Shown here: positions 44,284 to 58,102 of the stretch, piece after piece | How positions within the stretch are numbered: the first letter of the stretch is position 1 | How the letters are laid out: every line of letters starts with the position of its first letter | Assembly (NCBI RefSeq): GCF_024679245.1 | Contig: NC_090178.1 | Coordinates: forward strand, 45,393,072-45,457,071 | Direction: 5' to 3' | Length of the DNA stretch: 64,000 nt | Source of the DNA: Pseudorasbora parva | Lineage: Eukaryota > Chordata > Actinopteri > Cypriniformes > Gobionidae | Translations under genes and position numbers: made by a program | Notes under the pieces: model-generated | Told to the model about the DNA's origin: nothing | Database searches by the model: none | The model's input: only the letters and a program-made list of their open reading frames with translations

Positions 44284-44414
44284 GTAGCTCTTTTTGTGAG
44301 GAAATCTGCTCTTTTAGTGCTGAAGCACCCAGGGATCGACCACGGCAGAAATACAGGAGGATAGTGCAGCCTGTATCTGCGCTCACCAAAATGGAACACG
44401 CCCACCGAACCAAC

Positions 44415-44420
44415 TGTGTG

Positions 44421-44492
<72 letters not shown>
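44415..44492. repeat. (GT)n microsatellite in the DIRS leader
   Basis: A GT run between the DIRS gag start and its terminal repeat. Confidence 0.97.
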
Positions 44493-44494
<2 letters not shown>

Positions 44495-44608
44495 TGCAAA
44501 TTGCTCAGTTTCTCTATTGCTGTTAAAACAGCAGCTCTCTCAGCAGCAGTGAGATCGCGGTCGCACTGTTGTGTGCTGTCTGGCCAACACAAGAGTGCAC
44601 CCGGCACA

Positions 44609-44711
<103 letters not shown>

Positions 44712-45284
44712 TAACAGGCAGTCCGATGACAGATCAACCCCGTTCGGCTCCGAAGTGAATGACAACAGTGCGTGGCGATCGCTTACGCTTTATACCCGCG
44801 CCGCGGGAACGGGGTGTGATATGCAAAGCACACACACCAATGTTCATTGGCCGGTTTTCTATATCTCGAAGCTGATAGGGGCTCCCAGAAGTGATCCCAA
44901 TTCGTCTGTCCTTCCGACATACATCTGAAAGGGAACCCATGTTTTCCACTTTAAAATAATGGTCCAGATCACTAATAGCTCCCGCATAATGACTAGGTAA
45001 CACTTAAGTAATTAGTGATGCATATTATTACTTTATTCAGAGTAAAGAATATGATTAATTACATCTCAGACACACAATAATGTTGTGATAAATGGTCAGT
45101 TAGTTAATAGTTATTAATGAGGCTAATCTCATTCAGTAATTATTGATTACCTAATGGGGAACTATCTTCTAAATTCAATGTTGCTTACTGATTAGTTCAG
45201 CTTGTTTCTATATTAGTTAATAGTAGTAGCTTAAGCGTTAGTGTAGTGCTACTTATTAGTCATTACTTCCTACATAGTTATCTA

Positions 45285-45957
45285 TTAACTCTTTCCCTGC
45301 CAAACACGGAAATTTCCGTTATTTGTGAGAAAACGCTTCCAGGCCAATAACGGAATTTTCCGGGTTTCCGTGTTTTCACTGCCGGGCGCTAGGGGGGCGC
45401 TATTGCGCATCTTCTGAATGAGAGTACTGAATCTCCTGATCAAAACACACGTGAGGAAGACGCAGTGAAGCGAGCGATCGCATGTAATCATATGCATATT
45501 AAAAATAACGTGATCATCCTCATTAAACAGCATATGAATCAAAACTATGCATTGTTACTGAATGAAATGTGGACCCAGGACGAGCTACAGGACTGTGTAA
45601 GCATTAGGCGTGTTGATGGACTCGATCTACTCCATCTGTGTTTGATCATCACTCTGAATCTGATCAGGAAACAGTTTTTCACAAAAATTTGATTTTCTCA
45701 GCTTTTTGTTCAAAATCTTGCTTTTTTTTGTGAAACCTACCCATATTCAAGTGTTGATAAAAAAGGAATGCATAAAGCTAGAATAAAATGGGGTTTTTTT
45801 GTTTAAAAGAAGAGGGTCAGCTCTTTATTTTGATATATTGCATGCTCAGATATTCATTAAACAAAATATTCTAATGGCTATTAAATTTTGTTGAAAATTG
45901 TCAAAAACCCTGGCGGTGGCTGGCAACTTTTTTTTAAAACGCTGGCGGTGAAAGAGT
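45285..45957. mobile_element. Small TTAA-type element with CTCTTTCMCNGCCA ends
   Basis: The left end is TTAACTCTTTCCCTGCCA. The right end is TGGCGGTGAAAGAGTG, whose complement CACTCTTTCACCGCCA matches with few changes. The right TTAA is lost. It is inserted in the arm of the GGTAACACTTT-ended element. No coding sequence. Confidence 0.75.
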
Positions 45958-46089
45958 GTGTTACCAAACATACTGTACTTTGAGAATGAAATGATTATGC
46001 AAGTCACGTTCACCTGAGCATAACACTAACAGACGTTTTTTTTTCTTCTGGCATAATGACAAGAGGTATCGGTATATGTATGCTTATAT

Positions 46090-46092
46090 AAA

Positions 46093-46150
<58 letters not shown>

Positions 46151-46214
46151 TATTTGATTTATAAAGCACTTTAAATTTTAAAGAAAATCTCAAAGTGCTA
46201 CAAATAGAGGAAAA

Positions 46215-46253
<39 letters not shown>

Positions 46254-46440
46254 AATAAAATAAAAAGAACAATAATTAATTAATTTAAACATTGAAAGAC
46301 TTTCTAAACAGGTAAGATTTTAGCCCTGTTTTAAAAATATCAGTTGTTTGTGGAGCCCTCAGATGTTCAGGGAGGGAATTCCACAGACTTGGAGCAGCGG
46401 CACAGAAGGCTCTGTCCAAAACGTTTTTTCTCCAATATGC
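46090..46440. repeat. Repeat with (TAA)n and (TAAA)n tracts
   Basis: (TAA)n at 46093-46151 and (TAAA)n at 46211-46266 flank a block ATAAAGCACTTTAAATTTTA. The DNA downstream, with GGGAGGGAATTCCACAGACT and GGCACAGAAGGCTCTGTC, is recalled as a widespread fish repeat. Boundaries are approximate. Confidence 0.6.
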
Positions 46441-47522
46441 CCCCTTCTTTAGAACAGTAACAGAAACTTTAGAATAGTAAATTTTTCTTTTTTAAGTACA
46501 AGTAATGTCTTTATCTGCGATTAATGAACGATTTGCCTGTTCAGTTTGAATGAGAGAGGTAGTGCACAACATGAAAAAGTTCAGTGTTGAAATTACAAAA
46601 CTATAGTAAAGTCTGTAAACAAACCTTTTCCCCTGTATTATTTTTTCTGTACCACATCTTACAAGGGCCACTTTCTTTCACTAAAACTCCAAATCTCTTT
46701 GGTGTTCTACATTCACTAAGGGCTGTACCTAAAAATCACAGGCCTGGGACATTTTTATGGGTGGGCCCCCAGACCCAATGAGTAGGATATACAAAAGATG
46801 ACTTCAGTGGCCCCATCCTTGTCACAAGGCCCGGGAGACAGTTTCCAGTTGTACCCTGAACTCATCAATTGCCCTCCATCTACGCATCTACATAACTCTG
46901 AATTCTACCCATTTTTTGATGGTTGACTACACTCCTCAGTTTTCCTGAGGCCCTGTGTGTAGAAATGCATGATACATCCAGCATGTCTACTGTAATCTGA
47001 CAACACAAATTGTTGAAGGTAAACTATTTAGTGAACTTTTATATGTTCCCTGATTTTGATATCTGTGCTCAGTGCTGCTTTTCATTGCTTTGTTACACAA
47101 TTCCAACATTCCAATGATAACTTGGATGAAGGGCCTCCTCTCCGCAGAAGCTTTGGACCATGGCACAGGCGATGATCTAATAAAATTGGGAAAGATTTCA
47201 ATAGTTGTGTCCAAGGTGAGAGGTCGGTTCTAGCACGTGTGGCTTGCTTGGGCCCATGGGGACAAAACAGGTTGGGAGCAGCCACACTTAGTACATTTAA
47301 TGTTGTGTCAGCTCAGAAGTGATCTCATCATGACCATACAAAGAGAAACACACAGCTGAAGAAGCATCTGAGCTGCTGGCAGAAATCAGCCTAAAGACTC
47401 TTTTCTGGATGGAGGTTATGACAATATTTGATAACTCTTTACCTAAAGCCTTTATATATAATGCATTGTAAAATAAATTTTGAATGCATTAATTTCGCCT
47501 TGTAATGCACCTTACAATGTAT
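46441..47522. other. Unassigned non-coding DNA
   Basis: No supported gene. Short open frames only. Confidence 0.4.
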
Positions 47523-47945
47523 AAATGGTTAGTTCACCCAAAAATGAAAATTCTGTCATTAATTACTTACCCTCATGTTGTTCGACTACTGTAAGGCCTC
47601 TGATCATCTTCGGAACACAAATGAAGATATTTTTGTTGGAATCCGATGGCTCAGAAAGGCCTTCATTGACTCAAATGTCATTTCCTCTCTCAAGACCCAT
47701 AAAGGCACTAAAGATGTCATTACAAAGCCCATCTCACTACAGTGGCTCTACAATAAAATGATAAGAATAGTTGTTGTGCACAAATAAAAACCTACATAAT
47801 GACTTATATAGTGATAGGCCGCTTTCAAAACGAAGCTTTGAACAAGTTATGAATCACCGATTCATGATTTGCATGTCAAACTGCCAAACTGCTGAAATTA
47901 CATGACTTTGGCGATTCGAATCATAAATAATCACTATAATGTATG
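47523..47945. repeat. Fragment of the TTAGTTCACCCAAAAATG family
   Basis: It matches the left part of 26742-27520 (GGTTAGTTCACCCAAAAATG, then CTTCGGAACACAAATGAAGA and CTCAAGACCCATAAAGG). The right arm is missing. Confidence 0.8.
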
Positions 47946-48259
47946 CAAGCAGCTTATGTACTGCATAAGACTAGGCTACTGTTCTACAACCCCGGTGAGC
48001 AAGATAAAGGGCACTATAGTTAGAAAAACTCATTAGGAAGATACAAAGCAAACATAAACCATTCTGGGAAGTATGTATACGGCAAACGGAGAGAATAATT
48101 AGAAATGAAACAGTAGACTTGATCTTATTTTGCTTTGTCGTAAGTCTCAAAAAAATTCTGGGGACCCCTTAGAACCTTCTGGAGGAGGGGTAGAAAAGAA
48201 GACGACTTTTTAAGGGGTTGTTGACTGCTACTGTTCCTTTTGTATACCTTATACATTTG

Positions 48260-49020
48260 AATAACACTGGAGAAGCGTGTCTAGTCTAGGGACAGTACGG
48301 AGACAGCATCCTGCCCTGGGAGAGGCAACATGGAGTTACACATTTGGGCCGACCCTTGGGACTACATATGGAAGATCTCTTCAGTAGATCCTGTCTTGAC
48401 AGGGTTGGAATCAATCCCATTAGAGAAATGCACAGAGTGAAATCTACCCAGGGAAAGACACAGGCTTGCCAACAGGGAAACTCTACCATGGAAGAATGCA
48501 CATATAGGATCACCAAAAGTAAATCAAAACAAATGGACATCTGTACAGTACAGGGGCTGACCAACTAGTCATACACACAAGCACTAGACCTGACGTTGGA
48601 TGCTTACGCTGTGTCTAACTGCCGAGTCTAGCTGCTGAAGGATACTAAAGGAACTACGTCCAGACTTCGCCAAATGGGGAACTCACCTAGGGAACAAATA
48701 TGTGCTCATGTGAGAGGGGAATGGTGCTGCAAGATTATATTACCTGTTGGTTCTCAACACATGGGAAGAAATGGCTCTACTCAGAGATTGTACAATCTCG
48801 CAATTTTGTAAGGTGTCTCCCAGCCAACAGCTCTGCAGATATTTGCCAGAGAGGCGCCAACACCCTAGAGAAAGCAACACTACAAATGGAGTGAGCCTTC
48901 ACCTCAACGGGGGCAGGGCTTGCCTTGGGATTGGTATGCCAAGATGAGAGCATCCATTATTCAGTGGTCCAACGTCTGTTTGGAGACAGCCTTTCCCTTC
49001 TGTTGGCCGAAACAGGTGCC
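48260..49020 (-). pseudogene. Old DIRS-like fragment (3' part)
   Basis: The block CCAGCCAACAGCTCTGCAGA...GAGAGGCGCC and, further on, TTGGAGACAGCCTTTCCCTT correspond to the junction area of the 41.7-44.9 kb DIRS element (CCCAGCTCGCAGCTCTAC and TTGGAGACAGCATTTCCCTC). This copy retains sequence lost there between the two blocks. Assigned by similarity of those blocks; no intact frame. Confidence 0.55.
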
Positions 49021-49093
49021 GATCATCTGCGTTTCTCCACATTAACCACGCCCACTTTAAATCTCTGACCAATCACACAATAGTTCTCGGACA

Positions 49094-49235
49094 CCCGCAA
49101 GAAAAAAGTTCTGCTCAGGCGATGTGTCGAGAACAAGCTGCGAGAAATCCCAAACCAGGGCTGCGAGAACAAACTGAAGTCATTTTGTTCTCGCAGCCCT
49201 GGGAGCGAGAACTTTTTTCTCTGTTCTTGCGGAGT
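49094..49235. repeat. Small foldback element with a perfect 19-bp stem
   Basis: CCAGGGCTGCGAGAACAAA (49155-49173) and its exact complement (49184-49202) enclose a 10-base loop. Outer arms with GCAAGAAAAAAGTTCT and the complement of AGAACTTTTTTCTC extend the pairing imperfectly. Confidence 0.8.
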
Positions 49236-49549
49236 TATGTTGCAGCCTTTACTCTAATTTACTGACTTCTCCTGGATATGATGTCAAGACTTTGTTATAG
49301 ATATAGCTGTATGAAATCATAAACAGGCATCGATATCGTTTTGATTATTTTATAGTAATAAATAAACATAATTTCATTCAGTTAGCGAACAGACGCCATG
49401 AACTGAGCTCAGACCAGCGGCAGGAGTCAGATTTCATTTATCACGAGTGAGAAGCTGACAATATACGGCGGAAGATTCAGTTTCAATGCTAAATGTAAAA
49501 GCGTCCATTTAAACGATCTTGTCATTCTACTGTTCTGTTATGTTTTTCA

Positions 49550-50689
49550 TTAAAGGGGGGGGGGTGAAACACTCAGTTTCAGTCAATCTCATGTCAATCT
49601 TGAGTACCTATAGAGTAGTATTGCATCCTTCATATCTCCGAAAAGTCTTTCGTTTTATTATATTTGTAAAAGAAATATGGGCTGTACTGAGTCTTTCTGA
49701 AAAAAACGAGCGCCTTGAGGCGTATCGTGTGGGCGGAGCTAAAAAATGACATATGCGCAAAGCGGTGACGTCCTCAAGCGTGGAGAAACCCATCGCTATC
49801 GCAGCTAATAGATATGATCCAGAATCTAATTCGGAGGCTGAAATAGAAACAGCAACAGCAGGACGTCCGTCTCTGTGGTATGTACTGTATTTAGAGGCAT
49901 CTAACATGACATGATTCGGTTTATGGACTATTGTATGCGACCAAACCTTAGTAGCAAGCAAAACGGTTTTGCACGTCAGACTAGTGTAACGTTATAAGTT
50001 ACATAGAACAACAATGAAGTCCGTTAGTGCATTTGAATGACGAAGCACGCGATCGTGTCGTTTACTGATGTTTACTCACGCGACGATAAGTAACAGCACA
50101 GACATTTGAAGCAGTTTTACTTACCGGCTGCTTCCAAAGCAGGACCGAACCTTTATCGCTGGGACGGCTCCATCAAAAACACACTTCTTGGAGTGTGGAG
50201 ATCCACTTCGCGATGCGACTGAAGCATTTCTGCGTTCAAATCGGTTCAAACGCAGCGCTGCCTTCCCGGAATGCTGTGCTGAAGCGTTGAAGTCGCTTAA
50301 TGTCAAAGTGGAGGAATGAAGTGGAGCGCGGCGCGGACTATAACTGACATTAGTGTTTTACGGACGACTGGATCTGCAGCTGAGAGAGTGTTTACAGCGT
50401 GCATTTCCTCTCTCGCTCTAGTGACGCGCGCGCGCACCCTACCGGGAGAAGAGCCTGTACGGCCCATACAAGGACCTTCCGATCTATTAACATCAAGTCG
50501 AGCCATACTCGAAAAAAACTCTCCGAAACTTGTGAGAAACCGGAAGGAGTATTTTTGACACAGAAATACTCTATCAAACGTCCAACATTAGTTTTTGAAT
50601 CTTTGTCTGTGTTTAGGATGGGAATCCAAGTCTTTAACAGTGTAAAAAGCTCAGTATGCATGAAACAGCATTTCACCCCCCCCCTTTAA
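49550..50689. mobile_element. TTAA element with GGGGGGTGAAA ends, copy 2
   Basis: TTAA lies at 49550-49553 and 50686-50689, and the ends are GGGGTGAAACACTCAG and TTTCACCCCCCCCC. It is about 1,140 bp and similar to 17320-18284 throughout, with small indels. No transposase. Confidence 0.9.
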
Positions 50690-52253
50690 GAATAGTATTG
50701 ATGTTAATATTAAACACACCATTCAATCAGTTTACTCCCAAACTGATACTCATTCTAAAGTGAAAGTAATCCGTGCGGCTGCACAGGAATTCATACGGTG
50801 CACATTATGAATGCAGACTTTACTCTTTGTGAAAGATAAAGATAGAAATGCTCACAGGAAAAAAAAAATGTGCAAAAATTATAATAATTTATAAAAATTA
50901 TAATAAGTTATAAAAAATTATAATATAATCCACCTAATCCTGGCCAAAACACAGAGATGCCGATTTGCACGGGACAACTATTATCACAGGACCTCGGTGT
51001 TCGGCAAAATATGGTAGGTAATTTGTGGGGGAATTTTTACTTTGCAAATTACAGAGATGGCCGATTCGCACGGGATTAAGATCACAGACATTCTCTGCAA
51101 TTATTACAAATCACCAGAGGTCCCTAGATAATACTAGCCCTGTAAAATAGGGCTTTAGATGTACTAAATGCAATTTCATCATTACAAATGTGTGATTACA
51201 AATTTATGTAAATCCATGACACACTAGTTTTAATAGAAATTAAAGTATACTTCATTTACAATAAATATGTAACGATTTAGTCTAAAAATTATGAAGATAG
51301 GCCAAGGGTTTCAAAATAGAAGCTAATAGTTAGTGTACTTCTTTTACACAAAAAGACGTTCAAAACAACCTGCTCTATATGTGTCCATTTACTAAATACT
51401 CTGGCTAATATGATTATGATTTAAACACTCTCATCTCTATTTCACTCTATTACAATTCTGAAGAATGTCCCCCATAAATTCACATATAAGCTGTATTAAT
51501 TCCCTCCTGTGCGGTCTGTGTATTATACTGAGCAGATGATAAAATGTATCCAATGTCAGTTCATGTAACTGGCACATGCAGGCGAGTACAAATCTAAATT
51601 GTGAAAAGCAGCACAGAAAGAATAATTCCAACCCGATGCTGGTGAACAAATGCAGCACATCCAGAGAGAAGACCTGGTGGAAATGACTCTAGACCTCATC
51701 AGGATCAGTGTAGAAGGGCTAAGTAGAACCAGGCGTATGAATGATTTCTAAGCTTCACTACTGTGCCTCACAGCGGCTGTGAAAACACATCATATCCACA
51801 TTATGAAATAGCATGACTGTGTAAATGCAGTCTTCCGCAACAAAATTCCTTTCACTCAAATTTATATCATGCACAAGCACACACACATACGCATGCAAAA
51901 TGGACAAGGCGCGCTCTATTGAAATATTTACATCCATTTTATCTGCAGAGAGAATTGCAATCACAGAGAATTAAGAAAAGGCTGGATAAAAGAGGAGCAG
52001 TAAAAGGAACTGCCGTTTGGAGCAGAAGCAAGCCGTTCCAGGATTGATCGTCCCACGCTGATTATGGTGACCTCCTGAACTGCATTTAAATATACTGCAA
52101 CTTGAACTATTTCCTGTGTAAAAGGTCATCAGTGTAAGTCTACGTTTACACAGAAAACAGGTGTCCCATGGAACATTAGGACATTAGGAATGGATTAGCA
52201 GGTAGGATTAGATCAGAAAAAGGTCTGTTTTGTGTGGACAGAGGGAAAAAAAT
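50690..52253. other. Unassigned non-coding DNA
   Basis: AT-rich, with no supported gene. Short tandem-like TTATAAAAATTATAATA near 50880-50930. Confidence 0.4.
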
Positions 52254-53940
52254 GGTAACGGTTTAGATTACAGCCCGGAAAGTACAGCGTAAGTAAAACG
52301 AATTTACAGCGTAACTTTCGATAATTATAGTGTAACTGTAAAGTATGTATGTGTAGGTAAGTGAACAATATGTAATATTTGGGAAATAAAGGGGTAACTA
52401 TCAAGGAAATTAGCAAATTATTTATATATTTTTTTAATTAAGGGGTAATTATCTATGTAGTTACAGGGTAAGTATGAATCTGCGTGCTGTAAATTAAAGT
52501 GCTGTTTGTTCCCCTCTCTATTCGTGTAGTTATAGGGTAAGTACAATAAAAACACGTATTTAAATATTAATATTTTTGTGTAATTGACACGTCATCCTCA
52601 ATAAACCCATCTCTTGTGTGATACCTCGAACTTTTGAAAATTCTGATCTAATAGGATTTTTGACCTGTAAGGTTGCCAGAATAATAATCATGTGTTTATA
52701 GGCCAGAGGAGAACCGGCACCCCGACTGAGTCTGGTGTCTCCCAAGGTTTATTTTTCTCCATCATGCCCTGATAGAGTTTTGGTTCCTTGCCACTGTCGC
52801 CTTTGGCTTGGCTTGCTCAGTTGGGGACATTAAAATTATGATCCAAGTTATTCAACTAAATATACAAATAAAATGAATGACTAAATGAACTGTATCAACT
52901 ATATTACTAATCTGTCCACATGAGCTGATAACATCACTGTTTTCTCCAGAGCAGTTTTACAGCCTAATTAAATTTTGTTGCAATATTGTCCTGTTTAACA
53001 CTGTAAAGCTGCTTTTAAACAATCATCATTGTAAAAGCGCAATATGAATAAAGTTTACTTGACTAGACTTGACTTGACTTGATGTACACAATCTGATATC
53101 TGATATCAATTTGTTTCTATTTCTTAGCTTTATGCTCCTCTTCTTTTCTGTTCTTGCCACAGATGAACCTTAAGCTGGAATCCCATGTCTCTAGATATTC
53201 TCTATTATGTATTTAAAGAAAATACAGTACACTAAAAAATGTCCTCACCATTTACTCGTCTTTTACCCTCATGCCATCCGAGATGTATACAACTTTCTTT
53301 CTCCAGATGAACACAGAAAAAGTAATCTATGTTAATGAAAACGCATGTTTCTAAAAATTGAAGCATCAAACAGCACATACAGCATTAACTACAGTAACCC
53401 ATACGATCCCAATGGATGAATCAATGTCTTCTGAAGTGAAACGATATTGTAAGAAAAATTCCAATATTTTACATATTAAAATTGTAAATGATCACTTCCT
53501 GACAGTCTCCTGTGTGTGCATGAGAGGGTTGAGTTCACACTTGACGTAACTTGAAGCGTGACATAAGCGTGCTGAGAAACTCATTACACAGATGCCGAAT
53601 CCTGTCAGTTTTTATTTTATTTTTTATTAATGCTAAAAACAGTAAACAAACATTAACATAATATATGATAACAGCAATGAGAAACAAACAAGACAGGAAG
53701 AGAGACGCCAGTTCTTATGTGAGTTTCAGATGAAGTTTCATACTCATGAGCTGATAAAAGCTGGTCGGCTGGTCTACCCCTAATTAAAAAATACTTACAG
53801 TATAAATAATTTGTTAATTTTCCTGATAGTTACCCCTTTATTCCCCAAATAAAACATATTGTTCCCATATACCTACACATACATACTTTATAGTTACATT
53901 AGTTTTACTTATGCAGTATACTTTAATCTAAAGTGTTACC
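52254..53940. mobile_element. GGTAACnnTTTA-ended inverted-repeat element with LINE tail inside
   Basis: The left arm (52254-52430) and right arm (53795-53940) are inverted copies containing AAAGTATGTATGTGTAGGTA and AATAAAGGGGTAACTATCA. The outer ends are GGTAACGGTTTAGATTA and, complemented, GGTAACACTTTAGATTA. A LINE 3' tail (52578-53081) and other DNA lie between. No transposase. Confidence 0.75.
52578..53081 (+). repeat. LINE 3' tail, 5'-truncated insertion
   Basis: It contains ACGTCATCCTCAATAAACCC (shared with the LINE at 38665), GAACCGGCACCCCGACTGAG, TTTTGGTTCCTTGCCACTGT and a terminal ACTTGACTTG microsatellite. Only untranslated sequence is present, as expected of a 5'-truncated LINE copy. 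Confidence 0.75.
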
Positions 53941-54270
53941 AAAAATCTTCATCAGTCCAATCAGACATAAGAATCCATCAAAATAGGATATTTGCATTAC
54001 TAGTCACCAGCATCACCCTGATTTATACACATTTTGAAATGTCGCATCAGACATGAATGATGGAAAAATCATTCAAAAGCTCGAAGAAAATAAATCCCTT
54101 TATTTGCAAAAAGTTTTTAAGCTCATTTGAAAACCGGACCAGATCATTTGGCTCAGCTCAGTGATAAGATTATGCATGTGTTACTCATCTTATTTTCTGA
54201 CCCGATATTAAGGATGATCTTTTTGTCACACTGCTCAAACACACACACTCCATGCAGTGACTGAATGTTG
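53941..54270. other. Unassigned non-coding DNA
   Basis: Nothing supported. Confidence 0.4.
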
Positions 54271-54820
54271 TTAAAGGGTTAGTTCACCCAAAAATGAAAT
54301 TTCTTTCATTAATGACTCACCCTAATGTCGTTCCACACCCGTAAGACCTCCGTTCATCCTCAGACACAGTTTAAGATATTTTAGATTTAGTCCGAGGGCT
54401 TTCTGTCCTTTGAATGTAAGTGTATGCCCACTTGCTGTCCATGTCCAGAAGGGAATGAAAACATCATCACAGTAGTCCATATGTGACATCAGTTGGTTAG
54501 TTAGACTCTTTTAAGCGTCGACAATACATTTTTGTCCAAAAATAACAAAAAAAACTGAGAACAACAAAAATAACAAAAAATAACAAAGGACTTTATTCAG
54601 CATTGTCTTCTCTTCCACGTTTGTTTTTAAACCTCAAATAAAGATTTAAACGGTAATGAATCAGCGGATTGATTCGAGATTCATATCGCCAATGTCACGT
54701 GATTTCAGCAGTTTGCCCGATTGACACGCGATCCGAATCATGATTCATGACCGTTTGAATCTTTATTTGAGGAACACGGAAGAGAAGACAATGCTAATAA
54801 GATCCATGCGTGCATTATGT
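54271..54820. repeat. TTAGTTCACC-family element, right end missing
   Basis: It starts TTAAAGGGTTAGTTCACC as in 26742-27520. The inner arms 54597-54670 and 54735-54795 pair (ATTGTCTTCTCTTCC and its complement; CAAATAAAGATT and its complement). The matching right terminus was not found. Confidence 0.8.
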
Positions 54821-55370
54821 CTTAAAGGGACAGCAGTTATTTGTTATTCAAACTACAAAAAAGACAAACGATCGCGCTGCTCTTGACTTATCAAATTGTG
54901 TAACTTAAATGGTTTTATCTGTAGGCAATTATTATTTTTTGCAAAGATTTGTTTTATTAAGATAAATTTAATTACTTTGCGCTTTTTTATTCAGTTTCTT
55001 ACCTGAATGTTAGACCTGCCTGAAAACATAAAGCAGTCTATTTCATATTTCATTCTATTGTATTTATTTGTGTTATTGTTTGTAATCTGTTTATTTGTTC
55101 TTATTTTATTACAGTTTACTCATCTTTATAAATTCAAATTACCATTCGAAATCAAGCTTCCTTGTGCTATTGCAACACAATTACCCCATTGTAAAAAAAT
55201 ACATTAAATTAGCAAATATTTGTGAGATCATTTTAATAGTAATTGACCAATCTTTATGAGAAAAAGCTTAAAAGCTTTATCATATTAAGTGATCTCTTCA
55301 GAAGAAATTTTTGATTGCCTAGACTTTCAATAGACGGAATATTATATTAAAAATATCTATTTGATAGTAT
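54821..55370. other. Unassigned non-coding DNA
   Basis: AT-rich, nothing supported. Confidence 0.4.
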
Positions 55371-55660
55371 ATCAATCAATCAATCAATCAATCAACTTTA
55401 TTTATATAGCACTTTTATAATAACGATTGTTTCAAAGCAGCTTCACAGTGTCAAACAGGATAATATTGCAACAAAATTAGATTTGGCTGTACAGTCGTTC
55501 TGGAGAAAACAGTGATGTTATCAGCTTATTTTAATTTATCATAGAGCGTCAATTTTGGCAGATCAGTATTATAGTTTATAGAATTAAATAAGACCTAATT
55601 CATAAATTTTATTTGTATATTTAGTTGAATAACTTTGATCATAATTTAAGTGTCCCCAAT
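55371..55660 (-). repeat. LINE 3' tail, opposite orientation
   Basis: Starts with (ATCA)n and reads, complemented, as the distal part of the tail at 52578-53081, with TGATAACATCACTGTTTTCT and ATCAAAGTTATTCAACTAAA-type blocks. The (TTGA)n end is the LINE 3' microsatellite. Confidence 0.75.
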
Positions 55661-56561
55661 TTTTTTGTGCATATATGTTGCATTTTTTTCCCCTGTGGTA
55701 TCGAAAATAGCATTGAATATCGATGTGACATGTTTTGACTCCAGCCCTCAAAGAATCGGAATCAAGAATCGAAAAGAACCGAAATCAAGTAAGAAACAGA
55801 ACCGAAATTAGAATCGTTTAAATCAAAACGATCCCCAACCCTATTCACGAACGACACATCATTACTGTTTCTGCTGATAGTGTTTTATTTACTGGTGGTT
55901 ACTAGGTTACCAATCCCATGCTCGTCCACGCAAACAACTCAATGGAAACGCACCTAAATCACATTTGTTTTTGTTTTTTAAGAACTTTGAAAAGATTTGT
56001 TTCATGTTTGGATGGAAACCCAGCTACTCACTTTCTGAAAGAAAAAAACGCCAAACGCTAACTTTTGTTTTGTTTTACTTTGTGAGCTAAATACTTTTAA
56101 ATTATGACTTGCTAATGAACATGGTAATGTTAATGTATTTGGTCTTGGCTGACTAGATCTGCTACGCTACTGCTGCTCAGCAAATTATGGACTTGATACT
56201 GCTAATAGATGAACAGACACACTGCTGTGAGCATGTAAGATCTGCTGCTGCTGCTGCAGACAGAGACACACATAAATCCCATAGCAGATCTAGACAGGTG
56301 GAGCGGGGAGAGGTGGAAGGATTCAGAGGAATCAGGACTAGTTTTCAGTAAACATGTTGAGCAAGCAATCTCATCGGCTGCAGGTTCAGCAGATTGTGCC
56401 ATGTGGTTATGATAAGATTGCTTGCACAGATTTAATGTAAAGGACCGATCAGCCTGCGCCCTCTATTCCAGAGATCCCTCAGAGAACCGCCACATGTTGA
56501 CGTGATTGGTTACAAGGTAGTTTGTGATGTCATTGATTTCAAGTGTTACTGAAAATATTAT
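55661..56561. other. Unassigned non-coding DNA
   Basis: Nothing supported. Confidence 0.4.
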
Positions 56562-57915
56562 TTAAAGGGTGGGTGAAACACTCAGTTTCAGTCAATCTCG
56601 TCAATCTTGAGTACCTATAGAGTAGTACTGCATCCTTCATATCTCCGAAAAATCTTTCGTTTCATTATATTTCTAAAAGAAATATAGGCTGTACTGAGTC
56701 TTTCCGGAAAAAACGAGCGCCTGGAGGCGTATCGTGTGGGCGGAGCTAAAGAATGACGAGCGTGCAAAGCGGTGACATCCTCAAGCGTGGAGAAGAAAAC
56801 GCTACCCAGATTCAACTAAAACAGATATGATCCAGAATCAAATCTGAGGCTGAAATAAATTGAACAGGAGAAACAGCAGCAGCAGGACGTCCGTCTCTGT
56901 GGTATGGACTGTATTTAGTGGCCTGTCAACATTTGTGTGTCTTTACTCGCAGTTTATGAGGACATGATTCGGTTTATGGACTATTGTATGCAACTAAACC
57001 TTAGCAGTAGCAAGCAAAGCGGTTTTGCACGTCAGACTAGTGTAACGTTATACATAGAACAACAATGGAGTCCGTTAGCGCATGTGAATGACGAAGAACG
57101 CTTTGTGAGAACGCTAGGTTTATGTTTGGGTGGTTTTACAATAAACAAACTGACACCTATAGTGGTCAGCTAAACAAATGTATTTAAACACACACCATAG
57201 ATCGCATGCTCCATTGATAAATTAACTAACGTTATACACGATCGTGTCGTTTACTGATGTTTACTTACACGACGATAGCCAACAACAGACATTTGAAGCA
57301 GTTTGACTCACCGCTCACGACCGTGAACCTTTATCGTTGGGACCGCTCCGTCAAAAACACTTCTTTGGTATGATTTGGTGAAGTCCTGTGACAGCAGTGA
57401 CTGTTTAGATCCAATTTTGTGACGCGACTAAAGCGTGATGTGATGCTTCCCGTCATTTCTGCGTTCAAATCGGGTCAAATGCAGCGCTGCCTTCCCGGAA
57501 TGCTGTGCTGAAGCATTAAAGTCGCTTGACGTCACCCATAGGAATAAAGTGGAGCGCGACGCGGACTATAACCGACATAAGTGTTCACGGACGAGTGGAT
57601 CTGCAGCTGAGAGCAATGTTTATGGGCGTGCATTTCCTCTCTCGCTCTAGTGACGCCCGCGCGCCCTTCAGGGAGAAGGGCCCGTACGGCCCATACAAGG
57701 ACCTTCCGCTCTATTAACGTCAAGTCGAGCCATACTCGGAAAAAAACTCTCCCAAACTTGTGAAAAACCGGAAGGAGTATTTTTGACACAGAAATACTCC
57801 ATCAAACGTCCAACATTAGTTTTTGAAACTTTGTCTATGTTTAGGATGGGAATCCAAGTCTTTAACAGTGTAAAAAGCTCAGTATGCATGAAACAGCATT
57901 TCACCCCCCCTTTAA
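56562..57915. mobile_element. TTAA element with GGGTGAAA ends, copy 3
   Basis: TTAA at 56562-56565 and 57912-57915, ends AAAGGGTGGGTGAAACACTC and TTTCACCCCCCCTTTAA. It is the longest copy (1,354 bp), containing about 150 bp near 57080-57240 that I do not see in the other two. Confidence 0.9.
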
Positions 57916-58102
57916 GACTTTCGGTAACACTTTAGTATGGGGAACACATATTCACTATTAACTACGACCTTTGCCTCCATAAACTCCTAATTTACTGCTT
58001 ATTAATAGTTAGTACGGTAGTTTTTGTAGCATTTAAGTTAAGGTATTGGGTTGGATTAAGGGATGTAGAATAAGGTCATGCAGAATAAGGCATTAATATG
58101 TG

